Positions 1 to 4,721 of a stretch of 8,698 nt of DNA are shown one piece after another. A program made the translations under genes and the position numbers. Position 1 is the stretch's first letter. Each line of letters starts with the position of its first letter. Origin of the DNA: JAJBWD01 sp041670885 (lineage in GTDB: Bacteria; Bacillota; Clostridia; Clostridiales; Clostridiaceae); assembly GCA_041670885.1 (NCBI GenBank), contig JBAXYJ010000118.1:1-8698 (forward strand), read 5' to 3'. Below the pieces are notes generated by a model that was not told the origin of the DNA, ran no database searches, and was given only the letters and a program-made list of their open reading frames with translations.

Positions 1-552
1 GTATTTATTATTATGAGTGTTTTTGCTGTAATAGGCAGGTTTTATGAAACCTACAAGGTTGCTGTTTCTGATCTGCTTTTAAACATGAAACCGGAGGGAA
101 TCATATATTTTGATTATGCTTTGGCAATTGGCGGTCTTACTGTACCTGCTGCAGTTAAATTACTGCAAAATCATAATCCTGTTAAAATATTTGCAGTTTC
201 TGCTATGCTTAGCAGTATAGGATTTACACTGTTTGGCTATTCCCATAACATTATACTGACATTTATTATTTTAATTATTCTGGGAGCTGCCGAAAATATT
301 AATGGAACCTACTCACATACCATAATTCAAAATTCCATACCTAATGAATATTTAGGAAGGGTGTTTTCCTTTTACAAAATATTGCTGACACTGTTTGCAA
401 TTATAGGTCTGCTTATTTCTGCACCTCTTTACAATTTAATCGGCACAGGCAATTCCTTCTTATCAGTATTAGTAATTATGATAATAATATGTATATTTCA
501 AAGTAAATACTGGATTAACGAAAAATTTTCTGCCCGGTCTGTTTCAAAATGA
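1..552 (+). CDS. MFS transporter, C-terminal part (5' end outside the window)
   Basis: The reading frame is open from base 1 to the TGA at 550-552, so the ATG at base 13 is probably internal. About 183 codons are present, roughly the C-terminal half of a 400-420 residue major facilitator superfamily protein. About five or six hydrophobic helices are visible. The segment NEYLGRVFSFYK (about residues 111-122 counted from the ATG at 13) matches the conserved cytoplasmic G-R-V loop before a late helix in MFS drug or siderophore exporters of the EntS/MFS_3 type. The role inferred is proton-driven export of a small molecule across the cell membrane. The substrate cannot be told from this half. The gene ends before a hairpin that separates it from a convergent gene. 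The family call is fairly safe; the subfamily is not. Confidence 0.8.
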   Translation, partial: VFIIMSVFAVIGRFYETYKVAVSDLLLNMKPEGIIYFDYALAIGGLTVPAAVKLLQNHNPVKIFAVSAMLSSIGFTLFGYSHNIILTFIILIILGAAENINGTYSHTIIQNSIPNEYLGRVFSFYKILLTLFAIIGLLISAPLYNLIGTGNSFLSVLVIMIIICIFQSKYWINEKFSARSVSK

Positions 553-572
553 CTATAAACATATAAAATTTT

Positions 573-630
573 AGGGAAGCCTACTTTGGCAGCCTGAATA
601 GGGTGTCATCTGAAGGGTTCCCTTTATTTT
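573..630. terminator. Complex hairpin terminator between convergent genes
   Basis: AGGGAAGCC (573-581) pairs with GGGTTCCCT (615-623) with one mismatch, followed on the plus strand by TTATTTT. Inside it a second, weaker stem can form: GGCAGCCT (588-595) with AGGGTGTC (600-607), with one mismatch and one G-U pair. On the minus strand the outer stem is followed by AAAATTTT, so it may stop transcription from both convergent genes. The structure was drawn by eye, without a folding calculation. Confidence 0.6.
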
Positions 631-637
631 CTTTGAA

Positions 638-1132
638 CTATAAACTATTTCCGCATCTTCTCATAAAACCCATAACTATAAAACCAAATACTATTGAAAT
701 AACGATTAATAAAATAAAATATAAAAATGCTATAATCGGAATAAATAAAACAAGGAATGCCAGCAAGACTGCAAGCTGAAGCATCAGGTATTGAGTCCAT
801 CTTTTATGAGCTTCTTCTTCTATATCCGTTTTACCTTTCAAACTAGCCATATACCCTATACCCATAAATAAATTATATATTAAGAGCAGGCTTATTATTG
901 TTGCAGCTATGCCGATTATAATTTCATAAGGCGAACCAATGTTAATACCTATGCCTTCTGCAGGTTTTTCATATATTTGAAATATTGATAGAAAGATCAT
1001 AAATATATTAAGCTTTCCTGCCTTTTTAAACCAGTTATTTTCAGCAGCAATCAGACTTAATCCAACTGCAAACAGAATGTATCCAATAGAATCAGGTAAA
1101 ATATCAATACCTTGAAGCCTGAAATCGAACAT
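638..1132 (-). CDS. Small integral membrane protein of unknown function, probably N-terminally interrupted
   Basis: This encodes 164 residues with about five hydrophobic segments, placing it in the cell membrane. The N-terminal motif DFRLQGIDILPDSIGY (residues 3-18) resembles an uncharacterised Firmicute membrane family whose members, as I recall them, carry a similar D-F-R...D-I-L-P-D...G-Y stretch a short way after the start. No function is known to me. The ATG at 1132 has no Shine-Dalgarno sequence; the bases before it are a T-run. A good GGAGGG site lies at 1188-1193 with an ATG at 1178-1180 in the same frame. A TGA at 1148-1150 separates that start from this ORF. The original protein was therefore probably about 180 residues, and this ORF is made only by reinitiation, readthrough or not at all. 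The gene converges on the MFS gene and shares its terminator. Confidence 0.6.
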   Translation of the reverse strand: MFDFRLQGIDILPDSIGYILFAVGLSLIAAENNWFKKAGKLNIFMIFLSIFQIYEKPAEGIGINIGSPYEIIIGIAATIISLLLIYNLFMGIGYMASLKGKTDIEEEAHKRWTQYLMLQLAVLLAFLVLFIPIIAFLYFILLIVISIVFGFIVMGFMRRCGNSL

Positions 1133-1147
1133 TATAAAAAAGAAGCC

Positions 1148-1193
1148 TCAGTAAAATTTATTAAAGACATTATTATACATTAACCATCCCTCC
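1148..1193 (-). other. Severed 5' end of the 638-1132 gene: RBS, start codon, ten codons and an in-frame TGA
   Basis: Read on the minus strand: GGAGGG (1193-1188), a 7-base spacer, ATG (1180-1178), then codons for MYNNVFNKFY, then TGA (1150-1148). Five more codons (GFFFI) lead in the same frame to the ATG at 1132. Relatives of this family, from memory, often have a tryptophan just before a G-F/L-rich stretch, which suggests TGG became TGA. A sequencing error would look the same. Confidence 0.6.
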
Positions 1194-1252
1194 ATAAACA
1201 TATAATTTTTATTAACTCTATCATGGAACAAAAGGGATTTGTTACATTTAAG

Positions 1253-1283
1253 TTGACAATTGAAAATGAGCAATTGACAATTA
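1253..1283. repeat. Short TTGACAATT direct and inverted repeat
   Basis: TTGACAATTGA (1253-1263) and TTGACAATTAA (1274-1284) are near-identical direct copies. The intervening CAATTGAAAATGAGCAATTG is also flanked by the palindrome CAATTG. Simple CAATTG-rich motifs of this kind occur between genes in several low-GC genomes. No function is visible, and the repeat lies between two minus-strand genes. Confidence 0.45.
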
Positions 1284-1317
1284 AAGATTGTTGCCGGTAT
1301 AAATTTTTAACTTGCTT

Positions 1318-1545
1318 CTAACGTGGCAATTGGTTCATTAAAAATACAAAAAATTTAACAACCAAAATAGCAGCTAAAATACAGCAAATTGATTTAAGTT
1401 CTGCTTTGCGATTGTTATTATACAAATATATAAATGCACCTGCAATCATAATAATGCCAGCTGTAATTCCCCACAATCCAAAAGTGAAAAAGAAAAAGCC
1501 TAACCCTGTCACTATCCAGGGAAATATTTCATCTATACTGTTCAA
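1318..1545 (-). CDS. Small two- to three-helix membrane protein, hypothetical
   Basis: This is a 75-residue protein starting with TTG (1545-1543), chosen because AGGAGG at 1552-1557 lies six bases upstream and no in-frame ATG is near. Residues 9-24 and 25-42 (a G-L-G-F-F-F-F-T-F-G-L-W-G-I run followed by T-A-G-I-I-M-I-A-G-A-F) are hydrophobic. Residues 53-69 form another membrane segment. A basic stretch around residues 44-50 (NNNRKAE) probably faces the cytoplasm. No family or catalytic motif is recognised. It starts 22 bases after the DUF6440-type gene on the same strand, so the two are probably one transcript. Overlapping plus-strand ORFs lack an RBS and are not real. The gene is likely real; its function is unknown. 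Confidence 0.65.
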   Translation of the reverse strand: MNSIDEIFPWIVTGLGFFFFTFGLWGITAGIIMIAGAFIYLYNNNRKAELKSICCILAAILVVKFFVFLMNQLPR

Positions 1546-1566
1546 AATTTGCCTCCTTAATAAGTA

Positions 1567-1758
1567 TTATATATGGGTTATAACCGGTTTACCTTCGCTG
1601 TCCAGCAGCACTGTAAGGCCTCCTGCATAGCCCTTGCAATTAAACAGATAATTAACTCCCGTCTGTGTATCTACAAGAATTTTAATGTAAGAAGATTCTG
1701 ATTTTTCATCGTATATTACCTTAAATTTTTTCTTTGACTCCTTCTCTTTATTAAACAT
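1567..1758 (-). CDS. DUF6440 family protein
   Basis: This is a 63-residue soluble protein. After a lysine-rich N-terminus comes the core DTQTGVNYLFNCKGYAGG (residues 30-47) and then LTVLLDSEGKPVI. That pattern (D-x-x-T-G-V-x-Y-L-F...G-Y-A-G-G-L-T-x-L-L-D-x-x-G-K-P) is characteristic of DUF6440, a small Firmicute family of unknown role that I recognise from memory. The length is typical of the family. The start ATG at 1758 is preceded by GAGGGGG. A promoter with TTGATA, a 17-base spacer and TATAAT lies 50-80 bases upstream, giving a leader of about 45 bases. It is the first gene of a probable two-gene operon with the small membrane protein. No enzymatic role should be inferred. Confidence 0.75.
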   Translation of the reverse strand: MFNKEKESKKKFKVIYDEKSESSYIKILVDTQTGVNYLFNCKGYAGGLTVLLDSEGKPVITHI

Positions 1759-1809
1759 AACCCCCTCTTTTTCAAATCATAAATTATACATAATTATTCT
1801 ATTAATTTA

Positions 1810-1838
1810 ATTATATTCTAATTTTTTCCATTTATCAA
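1810..1838 (-). promoter_or_regulatory. Promoter of the DUF6440 / small membrane protein operon
   Basis: On the minus strand, TTGATA (1838-1833) is followed by exactly 17 bases and then TATAAT (1815-1810). This is close to the sigma-A consensus. Transcription should start near 1803. It stands back to back with the hom/riboswitch promoter, with 18 bases between the two -35 boxes. Confidence 0.65.
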
Positions 1839-1856
1839 ATAATTACATAACACTTC

Positions 1857-1885
1857 TTGACAACACTTCTGCCGTAATGTAAAAT
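1857..1885 (+). promoter_or_regulatory. Sigma-A promoter of the SAM riboswitch / hom transcript
   Basis: TTGACA (1857-1862), a 17-base spacer and TAAAAT (1880-1885) make a near-consensus vegetative promoter. Its predicted start near 1892 is about 20 bases before the first riboswitch helix. The promoter looks intact although the gene it served is broken. Confidence 0.75.
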
Positions 1886-1910
1886 ACTCACTAATAGTTA
1901 AATATCGTTT

Positions 1911-2019
1911 TTCTTATCAAGAGAGGTGGAGGGACTGGCCCTATGAAACCCGGCAACCTTCAGACCCATTTGTCTGAAAGGTGCCAATTCCTGCAGGATT
2001 ATTTCCTGGCAGATAAGAA
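1911..2019 (+). ncRNA. SAM-I (S-box) riboswitch aptamer
   Basis: The highly conserved S-box core is present: an AGAGAGGTGGAGGGACTGG stretch (about 1919-1937) with the kink-turn bases, then CCCTATGAAACCCGGCAACC (1938-1957). P1 is TTCTTATC (1911-1918) paired with GATAAGAA (2012-2019). P3 forms around CAGAC/GTCTG (1961-1965 and 1972-1976), followed by AGGTGCCAATTCCTGCAG. S-adenosylmethionine binding to this RNA normally switches off methionine-pathway genes. All expected conserved blocks are seen, so the aptamer looks functional. Confidence 0.95.
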
Positions 2020-2074
2020 GCTGACTGTGCTTTATTTAGGCCGCTTCTTATTATTAGGAAGCGGTTATTTATTT
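2013..2074 (+). terminator. Riboswitch expression platform: terminator with competing antiterminator
   Basis: The terminator stem is CCGCTTC (2041-2047) with GAAGCGG (2058-2064), followed by TTATTTATTT. The competing antiterminator pairs ATAAGAAGC (2013-2021) with GCTTCTTAT (2043-2051), nine perfect pairs. It uses the 3' strand of aptamer helix P1. With SAM bound, P1 holds 2012-2019 and the terminator forms. Without SAM, the antiterminator wins. This is a standard transcriptional off-switch. Confidence 0.88.
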
Positions 2075-2108
2075 ATGCAATTTTTTATAATTTATTTGGA
2101 GGTATAGC

Positions 2109-2532
2109 ATGGAAAGCATCAAAATTGGGCTGCTTGGTCTCGGCGTTGTGGGAAACGGAGTTTCCAACTGCCAGTGCCATCGTTGCTGATATAATTTCAA
2201 TTATCAGTAATAAAAAAGATTTAGCAGTAAATTATGATGATAAGAATATCAAAATTTTGTCTAAGGATGAAATTCAGGGAGACTATTACGTAAGATTAAA
2301 GATAAAAAACAGTTCTGATGCACTGGTTAATATAACTGATCTTTTATCCGGGAAAAACATAAAAATATCTTCAATTACTGAAAATAAGATAAATGAAGAT
2401 GATACCGCTCTTTTATTTACTATACGTGATATTGGATTTTCAAGTCTAAGTTTTGCACTTAATGAATTAAAGTCCCTTTCCCAGGTTTATGAAATTGAAA
2501 ATATTATTAAAATAGAAAACTATGAAGCATAA
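2109..2532 (+). pseudogene. hom: Homoserine dehydrogenase remnant with large internal deletion
   Basis: Homoserine dehydrogenase makes homoserine from aspartate semialdehyde with NAD(P)H, for threonine and methionine. An RBS (GGAGG, 2098-2102) precedes ATG 2109. The first 18 codons encode the Rossmann N-terminus, GLLGLGVVGNGV. The sequence then jumps, around 2157-2163, into the end of the enzyme in the +1 frame: FPTASAIVADIIS, then an ACT-like domain from about 2283 to the TAA at 2530-2532. Compared with a usual length of about 400-430 residues, roughly 300 codons are missing: most of the nucleotide-binding domain and the catalytic domain. Translation from 2109 stops at TGA 2187-2189 after 26 residues. 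The ACT part keeps a clean frame but has no good start of its own. Its usual K-x-x-P-G-V-L motif reads KNSSDAL, which suggests relaxed selection. It lies directly behind a SAM-I riboswitch. It cannot make active enzyme. Confidence 0.88.
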
Positions 2533-2663
2533 CCTCATATCTTATAATAGCTAAAGGCAAATCACATGATTTCACATATTTAATTTAAATTTACATGACA
2601 ATTAGCGTTTATAATTTCAATATAGAAATTAAATTTGCCTATGGCTTAAATTTGGAGGTAATC

Positions 2664-3596
2664 ATGAAAAAAATAAACTATGTAAAAATAACACTGGACA
2701 TACTTATGGCTCTGGTTTTTGTTTTACTTTTTAATAAAAATGCAATAGCTGGTATGACATTCCATGAAATTGCAGGTCTTACCATAGGACTAGCTTTTAT
2801 AATTCATATAATAATAAATTTCAAATGGGTAAAACAAATAACTATTAAATTTTTCAATTCTAAGATGAAGTTAAAAACCAGAATTGGATACATACTAGAC
2901 TTGCTTTTGTTAATCGATATGGCACTTATCATCGGTACAGGCATATCAATTTCAAAGGTTTTATTTTCAGGTATATTCAAATCTGCAGGGAACCAGTCAC
3001 TTCATATTTCACTGTCTTATATAGCTCTGCTCCTTATAGGAATTCATATAGGGCTTCACTGGGGCTGGGTAATTAATGTATTCAAAAATACTTTTAAAAT
3101 AAGTAAAAAAGGAATGACATGTAAAATAATTAATGTAGTTATAGTTGTTTCCTTATTTGCTTTTGGTTCATACAATATATATTCTAATAGTTACTTTACC
3201 AAAATTATTCCCGGATCTTCAGTTTCACAACAGGGACCGGGCATGGGCAGCATGCCTTCAGGCGGTAACTTTAATCCGGGAACCAATAATAACAGTAATT
3301 CAACTAGCAGCAACAATTCAGCTAACGCCAATGCTAGTACTAACAACAGCAATTCAGCTGCTGCTAATAATAACGAATCGGCCAATACTAATAACAGCAG
3401 CAACCCTACCCCGCCAAATGGAGGTAATTTTAATGGTGCTGGTGCAGCAGGAACAGGCAGAGGCGGTATGAAAGATTCCGGCAGTTCCAATATATTAAGT
3501 ACAATATTAAATAACTTAAGTATAATTTCATTCTTCTCAATAATAACATTCTATATTGAAAAGCTGCTAAAATTAAAAGCAAAAAAGCAAGCTTAA
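2664..3596 (+). CDS. DUF4405 membrane protein, putative di-heme cytochrome b-like, with Asn/Ser-rich extracytoplasmic tail
   Basis: This is a 310-residue protein. ATG 2664 is chosen because GGAGG (2654-2658) precedes it; the in-frame ATG at 2595 has no RBS. Hydrophobic helices lie near residues 8-28, 36-54, 74-94, 115-133, 154-172 and 278-297. His34 and His48 flank helix 2; His114 and His128 flank helix 4, both pairs 14 apart, with a further His132. This matches the DUF4405 pattern and the histidine geometry of membrane b-type cytochromes, so two stacked hemes are inferred. Basic residues put the N- and C-termini inside and the 175-276 segment outside. That segment begins and ends with G/M/P-rich motifs (GGNFN twice) around a roughly 45-residue Asn/Ser/Ala/Thr tract, and may be a spacer through the cell wall. 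The partner and electron donor are unknown. The gene follows the broken hom gene with no terminator between and ends at a strong terminator. Confidence 0.78.
   Translation: MKKINYVKITLDILMALVFVLLFNKNAIAGMTFHEIAGLTIGLAFIIHIIINFKWVKQITIKFFNSKMKLKTRIGYILDLLLLIDMALIIGTGISISKVLFSGIFKSAGNQSLHISLSYIALLLIGIHIGLHWGWVINVFKNTFKISKKGMTCKIINVVIVVSLFAFGSYNIYSNSYFTKIIPGSSVSQQGPGMGSMPSGGNFNPGTNNNSNSTSSNNSANANASTNNSNSAAANNNESANTNNSSNPTPPNGGNFNGAGAAGTGRGGMKDSGSSNILSTILNNLSIISFFSIITFYIEKLLKLKAKKQA
3287..3410 (+). repeat. Low-complexity AAY/AGY codon tract inside the DUF4405 gene
   Basis: The DNA is built mainly from AAT, AAC, AGC, AGT and GCT codons and encodes an Asn/Ser/Ala/Thr run at about residues 208-247. 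A 10-base unit, CAATTCAGCT, occurs twice (3313-3322 and 3351-3360), showing the tract grew by duplication. Its length may vary among strains. Confidence 0.7.
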
Positions 3597-3613
3597 AAAT
3601 TACCTCCTGCTTT

Positions 3614-3669
3614 TAGGAAATAAAAGGGCTTTGATTTTAAAAGATCAAAGCCCTTTTATTTCCTATTTT
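3614..3669. terminator. Strong bidirectional terminator, 22-bp perfect stem
   Basis: Bases 3614-3635 pair perfectly with 3644-3665 around the 8-base loop TTTAAAAG. The GC core is AGGGCTTTGAT/ATCAAAGCCCT, with A/T-rich outer arms that supply T-rich tails in both directions. It serves the DUF4405 gene from the left and the flavin-reductase-like gene from the right. The stop codon of the latter (3663-3665) lies within the stem. Confidence 0.9.
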
Positions 3670-4169
3670 ATAAGAATTTTTTTAACTTCAGATATATACA
3701 TGGTATGATAATCTTTCTCTGAATACCATTTCTGATCCAACTCTTCCTCAATAAAGCCTTCAGGTTTGAACTCCTGTTTATATAGTTTTTTGCATATAAT
3801 CACAAGCTTTCCTTCTTCAAAGTAGGGTGTATTATCATAGCTTCCAACTGTCAGCTTGGATTTTTCTATCTTATCCTCGTCTCTTCCTGATACACTTCCC
3901 AGATAACCTAACTGTTTTTTATAGCAGTCATCAAAAAATGTAAGGGAAAATGTATCAGAGTTATCTACAAATTCCTTAGTGTACCTATTAGGTCTGATCA
4001 CAACATATGTTACATTTTTGCCCCACATAACACCAAGTCCTCCCCAGGATGCAGTCATTGTGTTTACTCTGCCGCCTTTCTCTGCAGTGATCAGCATCCA
4101 GTCACTGCCTATCAGTTTAAATGGGCTTTTATTTAATTCCACCGGCTTTATTTCTTTAAATTTATTCAT
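3663..4169 (-). CDS. Flavin reductase-like (FMN-binding split-barrel) protein
   Basis: This is a 168-residue cytoplasmic protein of the flavin reductase-like domain family. Residues 20-30 (IGSDWMLITAE) and NTMTASWGGLGVMW (36-49) form the typical flavin-binding strand and loop. They are followed by VTYVVIRPNRYTKEFVDNSDTFSL (pattern V-x-x-x-I-R-P-x-R-x-T-x-E, residues 53-67). The sequence Y-L-G-S-V-S-G-R-D-E-D-K (89-100) fits the usual G-x-x-S-G-R-D segment. Such proteins bind FMN and either reduce flavin with NAD(P)H or act as small flavoprotein oxidoreductases. The true substrate cannot be deduced. The start ATG at 4169 has AGGAGG (4177-4182) seven bases upstream. A TATAAT-like box at 4207-4212 could be its promoter, but no good -35 is visible. 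The length is normal and no damage is seen. It is convergent with the DUF4405 gene and divergent from the GntR operon. Confidence 0.85.
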   Translation of the reverse strand: MNKFKEIKPVELNKSPFKLIGSDWMLITAEKGGRVNTMTASWGGLGVMWGKNVTYVVIRPNRYTKEFVDNSDTFSLTFFDDCYKKQLGYLGSVSGRDEDKIEKSKLTVGSYDNTPYFEEGKLVIICKKLYKQEFKPEGFIEEELDQKWYSEKDYHTMYISEVKKILIK

Positions 4170-4272
4170 TATTCTACCTCCTGATTATATAAGTATCTTT
4201 TTATATATTATAATACAAAACAAGTCTGCCTGAGTGGTTAATACTTGACTCCAATATTTTTTTGCAAAACTA

Positions 4273-4301
4273 TTGACATAATAATATTAGTGTACTAATA
4301 T
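4273..4301 (+). promoter_or_regulatory. Promoter of the GntR-ABC operon
   Basis: TTGACA (4273-4278), exactly 17 bases, then TAATAT (4296-4301) give a strong sigma-A promoter. The predicted transcription start is near 4308, about 30 bases before the GTG start codon of the regulator. Confidence 0.8.
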
Positions 4302-4318
4302 GATAGTACACTAATATT
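4283..4318. promoter_or_regulatory. Probable autoregulatory operator: 13-bp perfect inverted repeat over the -10 box
   Basis: AATATTAGTGTAC (4283-4295) is repeated exactly in inverse as GTACACTAATATT (4306-4318), with a 10-base centre that holds the whole -10 hexamer. The arms cover the spacer and the transcription start. The position directly before a YtrA-type GntR regulator gene makes it the natural binding site of that protein, giving repression by occlusion of RNA polymerase. Confidence 0.85.
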
Positions 4319-4337
4319 CCAAGAAGGAGGTAAGCTT

Positions 4338-4721
4338 GTGTTTAAGTTCAATGATAGTTCACCAATTTATATGCAGATAATACAAAAAGTTAAAGCAGAT
4401 ATAGTGTCCGGCAGACTTAAGGGCGGAGATAAGATGCCCTCCGTCAGAGAGTTTTCTGAAAGCTTCAATGTTAATCCAAATACTGTACAAAGAGTATTTC
4501 AGGAACTGGAACGGGAAGGTATAACTTATTCTCAAAGAGGTATAGGAACTTTTATTGTAGAAGGTGATCAGCTTTTGAAGCAAATAAAAATTACCCAGGC
4601 TCAAAAATATTCTGAAAGATATATGGAAGATATGAGAGATCTGGGAATGGATAAAGAAGAAATTTTAAATTATTTTGTTAAGGTATTGGAGGAGTACGAA
4701 AATGGAAATTCTAGAGTGTAA
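4338..4721 (+). CDS. GntR family (YtrA subfamily) transcriptional regulator
   Basis: This is a 127-residue DNA-binding repressor. A winged helix-turn-helix fills residues 8-75: SSPIYMQIIQKVKADIVSG, then MPSVREFSESFNVNPNTVQR (the recognition helix region), then the wing GITYSQRGIGTFI. Only about 50 residues follow, mostly helical, which is the short dimerisation tail of the YtrA subfamily rather than the large effector domain of FadR or HutC types. The start is GTG 4338 with AAGGAGG at 4324-4330. YtrA-type regulators usually repress their own operon with an ABC transporter and respond to cell-wall-active compounds or similar stress; that role is inferred here. The gene overlaps the ABC ATPase gene by 20 bases and stands behind a perfect operator palindrome. 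Confidence 0.92.
   Translation: MFKFNDSSPIYMQIIQKVKADIVSGRLKGGDKMPSVREFSESFNVNPNTVQRVFQELEREGITYSQRGIGTFIVEGDQLLKQIKITQAQKYSERYMEDMRDLGMDKEEILNYFVKVLEEYENGNSRV

Noticed and set aside
2125..2532. A free-standing 135-residue ACT protein starting at TTG 2125 under the SAM riboswitch
   Set aside because: The first 11 residues are an out-of-frame reading of the hom N-terminus, and the TTG has no RBS. The RBS at 2098-2102 serves the ATG at 2109. The ORF is better explained as the surviving C-terminus of hom.
2595..2663. Longer start for the DUF4405 protein at ATG 2595
   Set aside because: There is no Shine-Dalgarno sequence before 2595. The ATG at 2664 has GGAGG at the right distance and begins with the expected K-K-x-N-Y-x-K stretch.
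3145..3490. Overlapping ORFs on both strands across the Asn/Ser-rich tract
   Set aside because: They arise from the repetitive codon pattern (leucine-rich on the minus strand), lack RBSs and lie inside a well-supported gene.
4207..4235. Promoter for the flavin-reductase-like gene at TATAAT 4212-4207
   Set aside because: The -10 box is good, but no acceptable -35 at 16-18 bases and no TGn extension is present, so it is mentioned only in the gene entry.
4218..4250. tRNA-like text (GCCTGAGTGGTTAA, similar to a D-arm of tRNA-Ser)
   Set aside because: No acceptor stem, anticodon arm or T-loop (GTTCGAATC-type) can be found around it.
4675..4701. Nine-residue N-terminal extension of the ABC ATPase
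   Set aside because: There is no RBS upstream, and the strong GGAGGAG at 4688-4694 points to the ATG at 4702.
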